Shown: positions 40,353 through 49,800 of the stretch, one piece after another
Position numbering within the stretch: position 1 is the stretch's first letter
Layout of the letters: each line of letters begins with the position of its first letter
Assembly: GCF_001544095.1 (NCBI RefSeq)
Contig: NZ_BCPT01000006.1
Coordinates: forward strand, 124,001-188,000
Reading direction: 5' to 3'
Length of the DNA: 64,000 bases
Source of the DNA: Enterococcus casseliflavus NBRC 100478
GTDB taxonomy: Bacteria > Bacillota > Bacilli > Lactobacillales > Enterococcaceae
Position numbers and translations under genes: made by a program
The notes under the pieces: model-generated
What the model saw: only the letters and a program-made list of their open reading frames with translations
What the model was told of the DNA's origin: nothing
Databases searched by the model: none

Positions 40353-40708
40353 TACGCCACGACCCATTCATTAAGATCCACAAGCGGCGCATCAGACCAT
40401 AATTTTTCTAGGTTGTAAAAAGCACGTTCTGAGGCACTAAATACGTGAACGATCACGTCACCTAAGTCGATCAAGACCCATTTTCCACCATCTTTTCCTT
40501 CGACACGGCGAACAGATACTTGATTTTCTTCTTCTTTATCGATGACTTCATCAATGATCGCATTGATTTGACGTTCGCTATTTCCTGAACAGATCACAAA
40601 GTAATCTGCGAGCAAAGAGATTTCCCGCACATCTAATGCCATAATATCTTCGGCATGTTTGGAATCGGCGGCTTTTACAGCAATTTCTAATATTTTCTGA
40701 CTATCTAT
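40352..40708 (-). CDS. rsfS: Ribosomal silencing factor RsfS, apparent ATA start
   Basis: 118 residues if read from ATA at 40708-40706. The conserved N-terminal region (ILEIAVKAADSKHAEDIMAL) lies upstream of the first in-frame ATG (40642), and no ATG, GTG or TTG exists between the TAG stop at 40723-40721 and that ATG. AGGAGG (40722-40717) stands 8 nt before the ATA, and the ATA aligns with Met1 of Bacillus YqeL as I recall it. ATT at 40714 is the only other option, spaced 2 nt from the ribosome-binding site. ATA also overlaps the yqeK stop (ATAG). RsfS binds L14 and blocks subunit joining in starvation. Confidence 0.85.
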   Translation of the reverse strand: MDSQKILEIAVKAADSKHAEDIMALDVREISLLADYFVICSGNSERQINAIIDEVIDKEEENQVSVRRVEGKDGGKWVLIDLGDVIVHVFSASERAFYNLEKLWSDAPLVDLNEWVVA

Positions 40709-41304
40709 GGTAATTCCCTCCTATATTTGGCTACCCAAAAATTGTAGGTTTCGATCGTTTTTGGGTAGATAACAGCTTCTGTTTCGATCAAATGAAGCAA
40801 GGTATGTTTCGTTTCGTAAGCAACAGCGGCATCTAAGTCGATCATTGCGATCTCTCTGGCTTCAACGACTCCAGGAAACGTACGTCCGGGTTCGATATAA
40901 TCTGCCACATAGATGATTTTATCTAACAGGCTCATCTTAGCAGCTCCGGTGGTGTGCAAACGGATCGCTTGTAAGATTTCTTCGTCATCGATTTCTAATT
41001 CTCGTTGAACGAAATCAGCACCGACGAGTCCATGCCAGATGGCATTGTTCCAGTTCAAGAGATCCAAGTCGAATCCGTCTCTACGAATGACTAATTGAAA
41101 TTCTTCATCGCTGCGTTCTTTCGCATAATCATGCGTCAAGGCGGCGATGCTGGCTTTGACCGGTGAAGCACCATATCTTTCCGCAAGGGCAACGGCCGTT
41201 TTTTCGACACCTAACACATGCTCAAAGCGCTTTTGACTCATCTGCATTTGGACCTTTTGCATCAAAAGTTCCCGTTCTGCTTGTGTGTAGTGTTCACTCT
41301 TCAT
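40705..41304 (-). CDS. yqeK: YqeK, HD-domain Ap4A hydrolase (symmetrical)
   Basis: 199 residues from the ATG at 41304, 11 bp inside nadD; the longer upstream frame is a nadD shadow. HD-domain signature: H in RFEHVLGVEKTAV, HD in ALTHDYAKE, H in AIWHGLVGA and D in IIYVADYIEP. YqeK proteins symmetrically hydrolyse diadenosine tetraphosphate. Between nadD and rsfS, as in most Firmicutes; its stop overlaps the presumed rsfS start. Confidence 0.94.
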   Translation of the reverse strand: MKSEHYTQAERELLMQKVQMQMSQKRFEHVLGVEKTAVALAERYGASPVKASIAALTHDYAKERSDEEFQLVIRRDGFDLDLLNWNNAIWHGLVGADFVQRELEIDDEEILQAIRLHTTGAAKMSLLDKIIYVADYIEPGRTFPGVVEAREIAMIDLDAAVAYETKHTLLHLIETEAVIYPKTIETYNFWVAKYRRELP

Positions 41305-41935
41305 CCAAGTACAACCCCTTTTCTTGAATATAGTGTAACACATTATCTGGCAATAAGTAGCGAACCGAACAACCTTGTTGCACTTTTTTACGAATTGTTG
41401 TTGAGCTGACATCCATTAGCGGGATATCGATCCAAATAATCGGGTATGGGCTATCGATCGGCACTTCTGGACGACGAACCCCCACAAAAGTCACCAATTC
41501 CATCAGCTCATCGATTTGATGCCATTTTGGTAAATAGTTCACCATATCCCCGCCAATGATAAAATAATAATTGGTATCTGGATTCTTAGCTGTCAATTCC
41601 CGCATCGTATCAACCGTATAACTCTTACCTTTTCGTTCCAACTCAATGGTCTCTACAGCAAATCGCGGATTATCGGCGATCGCCAACTCCAACATCGCCA
41701 AGCGGTGCTCAGCTGGGATCGTCTTTTTCTCATCAACATGAGGCGGTAAATACTCAGGCATGAAATAAACTTTATCCAGCCCTAATGCTTGCCCTACTTG
41801 CTCACCCATGACCAGATGTGCGTAGTGTACTGGATTAAAATTCCCACCAAGAATGCCCACTTGCTTTTTCGGTACAAGTTCTTGTGTTTGTGTCTCTAAA
41901 ACCGTTTGTACCTTTCCAAATGTTTGTCCTTGCAT
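41294..41935 (-). CDS. nadD: Nicotinate-nucleotide adenylyltransferase
   Basis: 213 residues; TAGGAGGGAG precedes the ATG. The nucleotidyltransferase motif is GILGGNFNPVHYAHLVM near residues 27-43, with the second motif SSTTIRKKVQQG near the C-terminus. It makes deamido-NAD. The N-terminal 25 residues ahead of the fold are an extension that is also known in related lactic acid bacteria. Confidence 0.96.
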   Translation of the reverse strand: MQGQTFGKVQTVLETQTQELVPKKQVGILGGNFNPVHYAHLVMGEQVGQALGLDKVYFMPEYLPPHVDEKKTIPAEHRLAMLELAIADNPRFAVETIELERKGKSYTVDTMRELTAKNPDTNYYFIIGGDMVNYLPKWHQIDELMELVTFVGVRRPEVPIDSPYPIIWIDIPLMDVSSTTIRKKVQQGCSVRYLLPDNVLHYIQEKGLYLDEE

Positions 41936-41947
41936 GCCTTCTCCCTC

Positions 41948-42259
41948 CTAAATTGAACGAACTTTGCTTGAAATCGTTTGGTATTTTTCTTTGCTTGACG
42001 GTTTGAATAAAACGATCACTCGTCCGATGATTTGTACCACTTCACAGCCGACTTTCTCACGGATCGTTTCAGCTGCTTCGTCAGCAACCTCATCGGTATT
42101 TTGGAGCAATGAGACTTTGATCAATTCTCGTTTTTCTAGCGCTTCTTCAATTTGCGCCATCATCGCGTCATTCAAGCCGCCTTTGCCGATTTGAAAAATC
42201 GGGTTTAAATGGTGCGCTTCACTTCGTAAAAATCTTTTTTGTTTTCCTCGTAAGTCCAT
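41948..42259 (-). CDS. yhbY: YhbY-family RNA-binding protein (CRM domain)
   Basis: 103 residues. The CRM-domain signature LRSEAHHLNPIFQIGKGGLN and the basic C-terminus match YhbY/YqeI, a protein linked to 50S assembly. It lies between yqeH and nadD in the conserved ribosome-assembly cluster with short gaps on both sides. Confidence 0.94.
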   Translation of the reverse strand: MDLRGKQKRFLRSEAHHLNPIFQIGKGGLNDAMMAQIEEALEKRELIKVSLLQNTDEVADEAAETIREKVGCEVVQIIGRVIVLFKPSSKEKYQTISSKVRSI

Positions 42260-42274
42260 ATTCTTCCTTCTTCC

Positions 42275-43393
42275 TTATACTAATGCTTTACGTCTAAGCA
42301 CATCGACACCCTTTGGCGCCCACCCAGCGATGACGCACGGTTTGGTGATCGTGATCCAGCCAAGTCCAGCAAAAACGATATCGGTTTTTTCTTTGATTGA
42401 AAATTCGAAACGGACGAGTTCAGGAAAATCCGCCACTTCATCTGCTCGCGGCGGCTGCAGCAGCCCACCAACATGTTTCTCATAAAACTCATCGGCTTTC
42501 GTTAATTTGGTCCGATGGATCGCCACATCATTTGCTACATAAGCAATAAATGAACTGCGTTCTCCTTGAATGAAATCAAATCGGGCAAGTCCTCCTAAGA
42601 ACAAAGTTTGTTCTGGATTCAACTGATACACCTTTGGTTTGATCTCTTTGGCTGGTGCCACGATTTTTAGATCTTTTTTACCTAAATAATGCGCCATTTG
42701 ATGACGATGAATGATTCCTGGTGTGTCGATCAAGAAGTGTCCGTCATCCAATGGAATCTCGATTTTATCCAATGTGGTTCCTGGGAAACGCGAAGTCGTG
42801 ATCAATTCGTTGATCCCCGCTGTTTGTTTGATGATTTGATTGATCAATGTTGATTTTCCAACATTCGTCACACCCACCACATAGACATCGCGTCCTTCAC
42901 GATACGTTTCGATCGCTTGCAGTAAAGCTTCCGTTTCACCTGGCTTCTTGGCACTCGTCAATAATACATCCACTGGTCTTAAACCAGCTTCATGAGCACG
43001 TTCCTTCATCCATTGGGTCATCTTCGATTTTTTCAAAGATTTTGGTAAAATATCCACCTTGTTGCCCACTAATAAAACAGGATTATTGCCGACAAAGCGG
43101 TGCAGTCCTGGGATCAATGAACCATTAAAATCGAAAATATCAACGACATTAACGATCAAGGCTTCTTTTTCCCCGATTTCATTCAGTAGACGCAGAAAAT
43201 CATCGTCGGTAAGGGAAACATCTTGGATCTCATTGTAATGGCGCAAACGGAAGCAGCGTTGACAATAGACTTCTCCTGATTCAAGTCCTTTTTCTAATGC
43301 GGATTGCGGGGTGTAGCCCAATTCATTGGGGTTCGTTGTCTGAATCACTGCCCCGCAGCCGATACAGTGAATTTCTTCGATTCCTTCTGTCAT
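42275..43393 (-). CDS. yqeH: Ribosome biogenesis GTPase YqeH
   Basis: 372 residues from the ATG at 43393 (GGAGG 8 nt upstream). The N-terminal zinc finger has CIGCG and CQRCF. A circularly permuted GTPase follows, with G4 GNKVDILPKS before G1 GVTNVGKSTLIN and G3 DTPGI. Needed for 30S assembly in Bacillus. The start lies 1 bp after the yqeG stop. Confidence 0.95.
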   Translation of the reverse strand: MTEGIEEIHCIGCGAVIQTTNPNELGYTPQSALEKGLESGEVYCQRCFRLRHYNEIQDVSLTDDDFLRLLNEIGEKEALIVNVVDIFDFNGSLIPGLHRFVGNNPVLLVGNKVDILPKSLKKSKMTQWMKERAHEAGLRPVDVLLTSAKKPGETEALLQAIETYREGRDVYVVGVTNVGKSTLINQIIKQTAGINELITTSRFPGTTLDKIEIPLDDGHFLIDTPGIIHRHQMAHYLGKKDLKIVAPAKEIKPKVYQLNPEQTLFLGGLARFDFIQGERSSFIAYVANDVAIHRTKLTKADEFYEKHVGGLLQPPRADEVADFPELVRFEFSIKEKTDIVFAGLGWITITKPCVIAGWAPKGVDVLRRKALV

Positions 43394-43394
43394 A

Positions 43395-43919
43395 TTAAAT
43401 TCCTCCACGCCATTTTAACTCTGGGTTGTGCTTCAATAAATAGTTCATGATTTTTCTTTCTGCGGCTCGATTAAATTGGGTTTTCCAAGAATCCGTTGGG
43501 ATCACTGGTTTCACTAAAATACTGCGAACACCGGCACGATTGGCACCTCGTACATCCGTCATGATTTGATCGCCGATCATCACGACCTCTTCTTTTTTCA
43601 AGCCTAATTGTTGATAGCCTTGTTTGATCCCTCTTGAAAAGGGTTTTAATGCGCGGTGTACGTACTTTAAACCAAAAGGCGCAACTGCCCGTGCCACTCG
43701 TTCACTATTGTTGTTGGAAACGACAACTACCGGTATCCCAGCATTTTTCATTTCCAGTAGCCAGTTTTTTAGTTCTTCGGTTCCGTCAGGATTGTTCCAA
43801 GCAATCAAGGTATTATCAAGATCGGTCAAAATCCCTTTGATCCCCTGTGCCTTTAGTTGGCTAGGGGTGATTTTATAAATCGCATCGACCATCCAAGTCG
43901 GTTTATAATTTGAAAACAT
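43395..43919 (-). CDS. yqeG: YqeG-family HAD phosphatase
   Basis: 174 residues from the ATG at 43919 (AAAGGAG upstream). HAD IIIA motif I is LTDLDNTLIAW near residues 27-37, motif II VVVVSNNNSERV, motif III VMIGDQIMTDVRGA. Some members act as phosphatidylglycerophosphate phosphatases in other lineages; in Firmicutes the role is not established. First gene of the yqeG-to-tmcAL operon, behind a 150-nt leader that can fold. Confidence 0.92.
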   Translation of the reverse strand: MFSNYKPTWMVDAIYKITPSQLKAQGIKGILTDLDNTLIAWNNPDGTEELKNWLLEMKNAGIPVVVVSNNNSERVARAVAPFGLKYVHRALKPFSRGIKQGYQQLGLKKEEVVMIGDQIMTDVRGANRAGVRSILVKPVIPTDSWKTQFNRAAERKIMNYLLKHNPELKWRGGI

Positions 43920-44201
43920 AAAATCTCCTTTGCTGCATGATTTCTTCACGTATTAAAAATCGGCGACTAGTCATCGATCCAAATTGTCGATCCTTAAAAA
44001 GAAACAGTCCGATCTGCCTACAATCACGCAGATGGTTTCTATCAAGATCAGACCTCTTCAACCTGTAATTATACAATAGAATCTTTTTGAATACTAGCAA
44101 GTGCGCCAGTTTCTGCAGGTTTCTTGTAAAAGAACTGAAAAAGGAACCTGCCAAGACAACCGTTTGTTCTATCACTTCTTTAAAGTAGTCTTTTTTCCGT
44201 C
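43920..44201 (-). promoter_or_regulatory. Promoter and structured leader of the yqeG operon
   Basis: A 360-bp gap without a gene. On the minus strand TATAAT lies at 44073-44068 (no clear -35). Downstream, two exclusive structures are possible: an outer stem GTCTGATC (44053-44046)/GATCGGAC (44014-44007), or a hairpin in which AGAAAC (44040-44035) pairs with GTTTCT (44005-44000) and ATCTGC (44033-44028) with GCAGAT (44017-44012), followed by about four T. The latter resembles a terminator, so this may be an attenuated leader. By eye only; no known riboswitch or T-box core was recognised. Confidence 0.4.
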
Positions 44202-44231
44202 AAAAAAGCATCCTTTTACTGAAAGGATGCT
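44202..44231 (-). terminator. Terminator after the second amino acid ABC operon
   Basis: AGCATCCTTT (44207-44216) and AAAGGATGCT (44222-44231); on the minus strand TTTTTT follows. Confidence 0.9.
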
Positions 44232-44278
44232 TAGGAAAGGTCCAAATTTATCACTAACAACTGCGAACTTCTCGCAGT

Positions 44279-45004
44279 TTACAATACTTTACTCAAAAAA
44301 TCAATGGTTCGTGGATTTTTCGGATGATCAAAGATCTGTTCTGGCGTTCCTTCCTCCATAATGATTCCCTGATCCATAAATAAAATCCGATCCGCGACTT
44401 CTTTCGCAAAGCCCATTTCATGAGTGACGATGACCATCGTCATTCCTTGCTGAGCCAAACGCTGCATGACGGACAATACTTCGCCAACCATTTCTGGGTC
44501 TAACGCTGAAGTCGGTTCATCAAAGAGCATCACGTCTGGATCCATCGCCAAGGCACGTGCGATAGCGATTCGTTGCATTTGTCCACCAGAAAGACTTTGA
44601 GGATAGGCTTTTGCTTTGTCTGGTAAGCCAACATCATTTAGTAGTTGTTTTGCCAACTGATCAGCCGCCGATTTTGCTACCTTCTTGACTTTCGTCGGGG
44701 ACAAAGTAATGTTTTCTAAAACCGTCATATTCGGAAAAAGATTAAAATTTTGAAAGACCATACCCATTTTTTCACGCATCTTATACAAATCATTCTTTGG
44801 ATCGGTAATATCGGTTCCTTCAAAAAAGATTTTTCCGCTTGTCGGTACTTCTAATAGGTTCAAACAGCGTAAAAACGTGCTTTTTCCTGACCCAGATGGC
44901 CCAATCACCACTACGACTTCTCCTTGATCGATCGTCGTTGTGATCCCTTTTAGCACTTGATTGCTGCCAAAGGTTTTGTGTAAATCTTGAATATCTAACA
45001 TCAT
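44279..45004 (-). CDS. Polar amino acid ABC transporter ATP-binding protein
   Basis: 241 residues. Walker [10 protein letters not shown] near 34-42, signature [15 protein letters not shown], Walker [13 protein letters not shown], switch VTHEMGF. Closely related to the GlnQ at 1818 but with separate partners: it follows the permease gene by 16 bp. The third gene of an SBP-permease-ATPase operon for a polar amino acid (family suggests glutamine, cystine or arginine; not decidable here). An 8-bp hairpin overlaps its stop codon (44259-44279). Confidence 0.93.
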   Translation of the reverse strand: MMLDIQDLHKTFGSNQVLKGITTTIDQGEVVVVIGPSGSGKSTFLRCLNLLEVPTSGKIFFEGTDITDPKNDLYKMREKMGMVFQNFNLFPNMTVLENITLSPTKVKKVAKSAADQLAKQLLNDVGLPDKAKAYPQSLSGGQMQRIAIARALAMDPDVMLFDEPTSALDPEMVGEVLSVMQRLAQQGMTMVIVTHEMGFAKEVADRILFMDQGIIMEEGTPEQIFDHPKNPRTIDFLSKVL

Positions 45005-45020
45005 AGCTTGTCTTCTCCTT

Positions 45021-45710
45021 TTAACGACGATAGCCTTTGCCTAGTTTCTTTTCCCATAAACTCAATAGTCGCGAAGTCGTAAACGTCAAGATGAAGTAAA
45101 TGACCGCCGCCACATAGAAAGGCGTTAATGGTTGGAAAGAACTGGTGACAACGATCTGCGCACTGTTCATCAGCTCGTAGATGCCGATCGTTGAAAGCAA
45201 AGAGGAATCCTTAATCAAAACGATAAATTCATTGCCTAGTGGCGGCAAAATGTTGCGTAGTGCTTGTGGCAATACGACATAACGCATCGTTTGAAAAGGC
45301 CGCAACCCTAAAGAACCAGCCGCTTCTGTTTGACCGTAATCAACCGCATTGATTCCCCCTCGGACAATCTCAGCAACATATGCCCCAGAATTAAGCGAGA
45401 GCGCAATGATCCCAGGAAATAGCCGCCCAAAATCAAGACTCAACACGCCGATCGAGACCGTCGGCAAGGCAAACATTCCTTGCAAAAGACCAAAAGCGAT
45501 CAATATCTGCACCAGCATCGGTGTGCCGCGGATGACTTCAATATACGCATTAGCAAACCAGCGCAAAGGCGTCACTTTTGATAATTTCATTAGGGCAAAA
45601 ATCACCCCTAGAATCGTTCCAAAGATCACGGTGATGATAGAGATCACGATGGTGATCACCACACCAGAAAGAAAATAAGGGTAATATATCGCTAAAAAGG
45701 ATAAATCCAT
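45021..45710 (-). CDS. Polar amino acid ABC transporter permease
   Basis: 229 residues of the HisM/GlnP permease family. About five membrane segments, an EAA motif in [22 protein letters not shown] (residues EAAGSLGL), and the [14 protein letters not shown] segment. It sits 22 bp downstream of the binding-protein gene and pairs with the ATPase at 44279. Substrate unknown. Confidence 0.93.
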   Translation of the reverse strand: MDLSFLAIYYPYFLSGVVITIVISIITVIFGTILGVIFALMKLSKVTPLRWFANAYIEVIRGTPMLVQILIAFGLLQGMFALPTVSIGVLSLDFGRLFPGIIALSLNSGAYVAEIVRGGINAVDYGQTEAAGSLGLRPFQTMRYVVLPQALRNILPPLGNEFIVLIKDSSLLSTIGIYELMNSAQIVVTSSFQPLTPFYVAAVIYFILTFTTSRLLSLWEKKLGKGYRR

Positions 45711-45732
45711 AATTGTGTCTACTCCGTTCTAT

Positions 45733-46578
45733 CTATCGCGCCGCATTTTCGTTGGCTAGATCTGTGTTCTTTTGTACATACTCGTCGATTGTACCATCTT
45801 CAATCAATTCTTTCAAAATACTGTTTAGTTCTTCTTGTAATTCGGTACTCCCTTTAGGTAAAGCAATTGCATAAGAATCGCCTTCAGATGCTTCTAATGC
45901 TACATCAGTGATCACGAGGTCATCATTTTGTGCAACATACGATTCAGCAACCGCACTTTCAAGGACCAAACCGTCGATCGAGCCTTGTTTCAATTCATTG
46001 ACTAGATTCGGAACTTTGGCGATGGAAACCAATTGCGAATCAGCTAATTGATCTTGAACGATCATTTCTTGGATCGAGCCTTTTTGAGCGCCTACTTTTT
46101 TGCCAGACAAGCTTTCGATTGAATCAAATGCCGATTCATTGTTTTTATTAACAACTAATTTTTGTTCTGGTGTAAAATAGTTATCGGTGAAATCAAAAGT
46201 CTGTTTACGTTCGTCAGTTGCTGAGATGCCTGAAACAGCGATATCGGCTTTCCCTTGTTGCAAAGCAGTCAAAACAGCATTGAAATCAAGGTCCAAAATA
46301 TTCACTTCGACACCAAGACGATCAGCGATCTCATTGACCATATCGATATCTGCGCCCACGATCGTATCTTTGCCATCGATCAAGGCATGAAATTCAAACG
46401 GGGCAAAGTCAGCAGAAGTTGCCACATTTAACACACCAGCTGCTTTGATGGCTTCCAATTGATTATCCGCCGAACCGCTGGCACTAGAACTTCCAGTACT
46501 CGATGAGCCGCCATTCCCACAAGCTCCTAAAACCAAAATCCCCGTCAATACAACAAATGCTCCAAATAATTTTTTCAT
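45733..46578 (-). CDS. Polar amino acid ABC transporter substrate-binding lipoprotein
   Basis: 281 residues. A lipoprotein signal peptide ends in VLGACGN, then a Ser/Gly linker and a type II solute-binding fold of family 3: NVATSADFAPFEF, GADIDMVNEIADRLG and VSGISATDERKQTFDFT. It delivers a polar amino acid to the permease at 45021. Expression may be controlled by CodY, given the palindrome on the promoter. Confidence 0.93.
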   Translation of the reverse strand: MKKLFGAFVVLTGILVLGACGNGGSSSTGSSSASGSADNQLEAIKAAGVLNVATSADFAPFEFHALIDGKDTIVGADIDMVNEIADRLGVEVNILDLDFNAVLTALQQGKADIAVSGISATDERKQTFDFTDNYFTPEQKLVVNKNNESAFDSIESLSGKKVGAQKGSIQEMIVQDQLADSQLVSIAKVPNLVNELKQGSIDGLVLESAVAESYVAQNDDLVITDVALEASEGDSYAIALPKGSTELQEELNSILKELIEDGTIDEYVQKNTDLANENAAR

Positions 46579-46624
46579 AAAAAAAGCTCCTCTTCAAAAC
46601 AAATATTTATGCAATATAATCTTC

Positions 46625-46649
46625 ATATATTCAGAATATATACATAATA
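46625..46649 (-). promoter_or_regulatory. Extended -10 promoter with candidate CodY box
   Basis: On the minus strand TGCTATTAT ends at 46644 (TATTAT 46649-46644). Just downstream, at the expected start of transcription, lies the perfect palindrome ATATATTC-A-GAATATAT (46625-46641); its middle matches the CodY consensus AATTTTCWGAAAATT at 11 of 15 positions. Confidence 0.5.
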
Positions 46650-46726
46650 GCACAGAATAATTAAATTTTAAACTAAAAACTTCGCCATTTGTACGATTTA
46701 TTCAATAACACTTTTAATAAAAAAAT

Positions 46727-46766
46727 ACTAGGATACCCATCCTCTAATCAGAGTGGATATCCTAGT
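46727..46766 (-). terminator. Terminator at the end of the fab/acc operon
   Basis: ACTAGGATA (46727-46735) and TATCCTAGT (46758-46766) with an inner CC-CTCT/AGAG-GG stem; on the minus strand a T-rich tract follows. It starts 2 bp past the accA stop. Confidence 0.9.
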
Positions 46767-46768
46767 TT

Positions 46769-47554
46769 TTAAAATCGGCGAAAACGTTGATACCTTGCCT
46801 CAAGCAATTCATCTGTTTGCAAGGTAGAAAGTTCGGCAAGTTTCGTTGAAATTGCCGCTTTCATCTGTTCCATCAATTGCTCTTTCGGTAAAAAGGCCTC
46901 TTCATGGGTTTCAGCAATCACTTTTTCAATAACACCGAGTTCATATAGTTCTTGAGCTGTGATCTTCATCAAGCCAGCAGCTTCTTTGGCACGGCTGCCA
47001 TCTTTCCATAGGATCGAAGCAAAGCCTTCGGGAGATAAAATGGCATAGATCGAATGTTCCATCATCCAAACCTCATCGCCTAATGCCAGTGCTAAGGCAC
47101 CGCCGCTGCCGCCTTCACCAATGATGATTGCCAAGATCGGCACCGTTAAATCGGACATTTCCATCAAGTTACGGGCAATCGCTTCGCCTTCTCCGCGCTC
47201 TTCCGCGCCAATACCGCAAAACGCCCCTGCTGTATTGATCAATGTGACCACAGGTCGCTGAAATTTTTCTGCTTGCTTCATTAAGCGTAACGCTTTGCGA
47301 TAACCTTCAGGATGTGGCGAGCCAAAGTTTCTGCGTAAATTTTCAGGCAGATTACGGCCTTTTTGAATACCGATCACGGTCACTGGCTTGCCATCTAAAC
47401 AAGCAATGCCGCCAACAACGGCTTCATCTTCGCCAAACAGACGGTCTCCATGAAACTCTTCAAACTCAGAAAAAATGCCGTCAAAGTAATCCAGTGCCGT
47501 CAAACGGTCTTTGCTGCGAGCGAGTTCAACGATCTCGTGGGCTGCTCTAGTCAT
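46769..47554 (-). CDS. accA: Acetyl-CoA carboxylase carboxyltransferase subunit alpha
   Basis: 261 residues, crotonase-like carboxyltransferase. Motifs [33 protein letters not shown] and [15 protein letters not shown]. With AccD it transfers carboxyl from biotin to acetyl-CoA. Shorter than the proteobacterial enzyme, as usual for lactic acid bacteria. It overlaps accD by 8 bp and ends the operon. Confidence 0.95.
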   Translation of the reverse strand: MTRAAHEIVELARSKDRLTALDYFDGIFSEFEEFHGDRLFGEDEAVVGGIACLDGKPVTVIGIQKGRNLPENLRRNFGSPHPEGYRKALRLMKQAEKFQRPVVTLINTAGAFCGIGAEERGEGEAIARNLMEMSDLTVPILAIIIGEGGSGGALALALGDEVWMMEHSIYAILSPEGFASILWKDGSRAKEAAGLMKITAQELYELGVIEKVIAETHEEAFLPKEQLMEQMKAAISTKLAELSTLQTDELLEARYQRFRRF

Positions 47555-48416
47555 TGCGATCCCATCCTTTCCGCGTATGCAAAGAAATCAAATGGTGGAT
47601 TTTCTCCCGCAAGTTCGTCCGTGGAACGATTTGATCGACAAAGCCATGATCTAACAGAAACTCTGCCTTTTGAAAGTCTTCAGGTAGTTCCTGACGAATG
47701 GTTTGTTCAATCACACGTCGTCCAGCAAAACCGATCAAGGCTTGCGGTTCTGCCAGGATGATATCCCCTTCCATCGCAAAACTAGCGGTGACGCCACCGG
47801 TTGTCGGGTCCGTTAAAACCGTTAGATAAAACAAGCCAGCTTTACTGTGGCGTTTTACCGCGGCAGAGATTTTTGCCATTTGCATCAGTGACAAAATTCC
47901 TTCTTGCATCCGCGCACCACCTGAAGCGGTAAAAAGAACAACTGGTAGCTGTTTTTCGATCGCACGTTCAAACAAACGGGTAATCTTCTCCCCTACGACC
48001 GTTCCCATACTGCCCATGATGAAATTCGCATCCATGATCCCGATCGCTAACGGCAATCCTTGAACTTTTGCTTCTCCTGTGAGGACAGCCTCATGCAACC
48101 CAGTTTTTTCTTGCATTTGGGCGACTTTATCCAAATATCCAGGAAAATCAAGAGGATCTTTTGTGGTTACATCTGTGTCCCATTCTTCAAAACTTTTCTC
48201 ATCAATCGTGATAGCGATCCGTTCCCAGGCACTGATTCGGAAATTATACCCGCAGTGAGGACAGACTTTCTCTGCCCCCATCTCCTTCGTATAAAGCGTT
48301 CGTTTGCAACTAGGACATTTCGCCCAAAGATTATCTGGTACGACTGGTTCGTTCGTTGGCAGCTGACCTCGATTAGGATTGATGCGAATGTAGTTTTTCT
48401 TCTTAAATAAAGCCAC
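47547..48416 (-). CDS. accD: Acetyl-CoA carboxylase carboxyltransferase subunit beta
   Basis: 289 residues. An N-terminal four-Cys zinc ribbon (CPSCKRTLY and CPHCGYNF, about residues 34-56), then the carboxyltransferase core with [12 protein letters not shown] and the acetyl-CoA site [14 protein letters not shown]. Partner of AccA; coupled to it by overlap. It follows accC by 12 bp. Confidence 0.96.
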   Translation of the reverse strand: MALFKKKNYIRINPNRGQLPTNEPVVPDNLWAKCPSCKRTLYTKEMGAEKVCPHCGYNFRISAWERIAITIDEKSFEEWDTDVTTKDPLDFPGYLDKVAQMQEKTGLHEAVLTGEAKVQGLPLAIGIMDANFIMGSMGTVVGEKITRLFERAIEKQLPVVLFTASGGARMQEGILSLMQMAKISAAVKRHSKAGLFYLTVLTDPTTGGVTASFAMEGDIILAEPQALIGFAGRRVIEQTIRQELPEDFQKAEFLLDHGFVDQIVPRTNLREKIHHLISLHTRKGWDRND

Positions 48417-48428
48417 TCATCTTCCCTC

Positions 48429-49793
48429 CTATTGTTCAGGTGTCCAATTTGGCAAAAATTCCTCTTGTAAAAAGGCGGTTGTATAGTCTCCTGCAATCAC
48501 TTTCGGGTGACTGATCAAGTCCATTTGGAATTCTGCATTCGTAATGACACCATCGGTCACTAATTCGGCTAACGCCCGCTGCATCTTCATCAACGCTTCG
48601 AAACGGTTCTCGCCGTGAACGATCACTTTAGCGATCATAGAATCATAATAAGGTGGGATCGTGTAGCCAGAATACATGGCACTGTCTACACGAACGCCTA
48701 GACCACCGCTTGGTAAAAACAAATTGTTGATCTTGCCTGGTGACGGTGCAAAATTGAAGGCTGGATTTTCTGCATTGATCCGACATTCGATCGCCGCGCC
48801 CGTCATCTTGATGTCTGCTTGCGTCAAGCCTAGCGGTTCGCCACTAGCGACTTCAAGTTGTTTTTTGACTAAATCAATGTTTGTCACCATTTCGGTGATC
48901 GGGTGTTCCACTTGAATTCGAGTGTTCATTTCCATGAAATAAAACTCCCCAGTGTCCGCCATTAAAAACTCGATCGTGCCAGCATTACGATACCCTACCG
49001 CTTGTGCGGCACGTACCGCTGCTTCTCCTAGTTCTGCTCGCTTGCTTTCAGAAATCACCACAGAAGGGGATTCTTCCAACACTTTTTGGTTGTTGCGTTG
49101 AAGCGAGCAATCGCGTTCACCAAGGTGGATAATATTACCAAAAGAATCACCTAACACTTGCACTTCTATGTGTCGAGCAGGATAAATGATTTTTTCAATG
49201 TACATTTCATCGTTGCCAAATGCCGCTTTCGCTTCTTGCTGTGCGGAAGCAAAATGATGCGGCAATGCTTCTTTATCTGCGACTTTCCGTATCCCTTTAC
49301 CGCCACCGCCGGCCGCAGCTTTGAGCATGACTGGGTAACCAATCTCTTCAGCGATCGTTAAAGCTTCTTCCACATCAGAAATCGCGCCTTTGCTTCCGGG
49401 AATGACCGGTACTTCTGCTTCGATCATCAAGCGTCTTGCATTGATTTTGTTTCCCATTGCATCGATAGTCTCACTCTTTGGCCCAATAAAGACGATATTG
49501 CATTCCTCGCACATCGCAGCAAAACGGCTATTCTCTGAAAGAAAGCCAAATCCAGGATGGATCGCCTCAGCCTTTGTGACGATCGCAGCGCTTAGGATCT
49601 GCTGTACATTCAAATAAGAGTCGGCTGCTTTGGCAGGTCCGATACAAATCGCTTCATCGGCAAGCTCTGTATGCAACGCTTCTTTATCTGCTTCTGAATA
49701 AACGGCGACCGTTTGAATACCTAATTCGCGACAAGCGCGAATGATACGTACGGCGATTTCGCCACGGTTTGCGATCAATACTTTAGAAAACAT
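48429..49793 (-). CDS. accC: Acetyl-CoA carboxylase biotin carboxylase subunit
   Basis: 454 residues, ATP-grasp enzyme. N-terminal [16 protein letters not shown], glycine-rich loop [14 protein letters not shown] near 160, [15 protein letters not shown] and [15 protein letters not shown]. It carboxylates the biotin on AccB using ATP and bicarbonate. It lies between fabZ and accD. Confidence 0.97.
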   Translation of the reverse strand: MFSKVLIANRGEIAVRIIRACRELGIQTVAVYSEADKEALHTELADEAICIGPAKAADSYLNVQQILSAAIVTKAEAIHPGFGFLSENSRFAAMCEECNIVFIGPKSETIDAMGNKINARRLMIEAEVPVIPGSKGAISDVEEALTIAEEIGYPVMLKAAAGGGGKGIRKVADKEALPHHFASAQQEAKAAFGNDEMYIEKIIYPARHIEVQVLGDSFGNIIHLGERDCSLQRNNQKVLEESPSVVISESKRAELGEAAVRAAQAVGYRNAGTIEFLMADTGEFYFMEMNTRIQVEHPITEMVTNIDLVKKQLEVASGEPLGLTQADIKMTGAAIECRINAENPAFNFAPSPGKINNLFLPSGGLGVRVDSAMYSGYTIPPYYDSMIAKVIVHGENRFEALMKMQRALAELVTDGVITNAEFQMDLISHPKVIAGDYTTAFLQEEFLPNWTPEQ

Positions 49794-49800
49794 GTCTCAC

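Noticed and set aside
44259-44279. Hairpin AACTGCGA/TCGCAGTT at the stop codon of the ABC ATPase gene
   Set aside because: There is no T-run after it; a proper terminator follows at 44202-44231. Possibly only an RNA 3'-end protection element.
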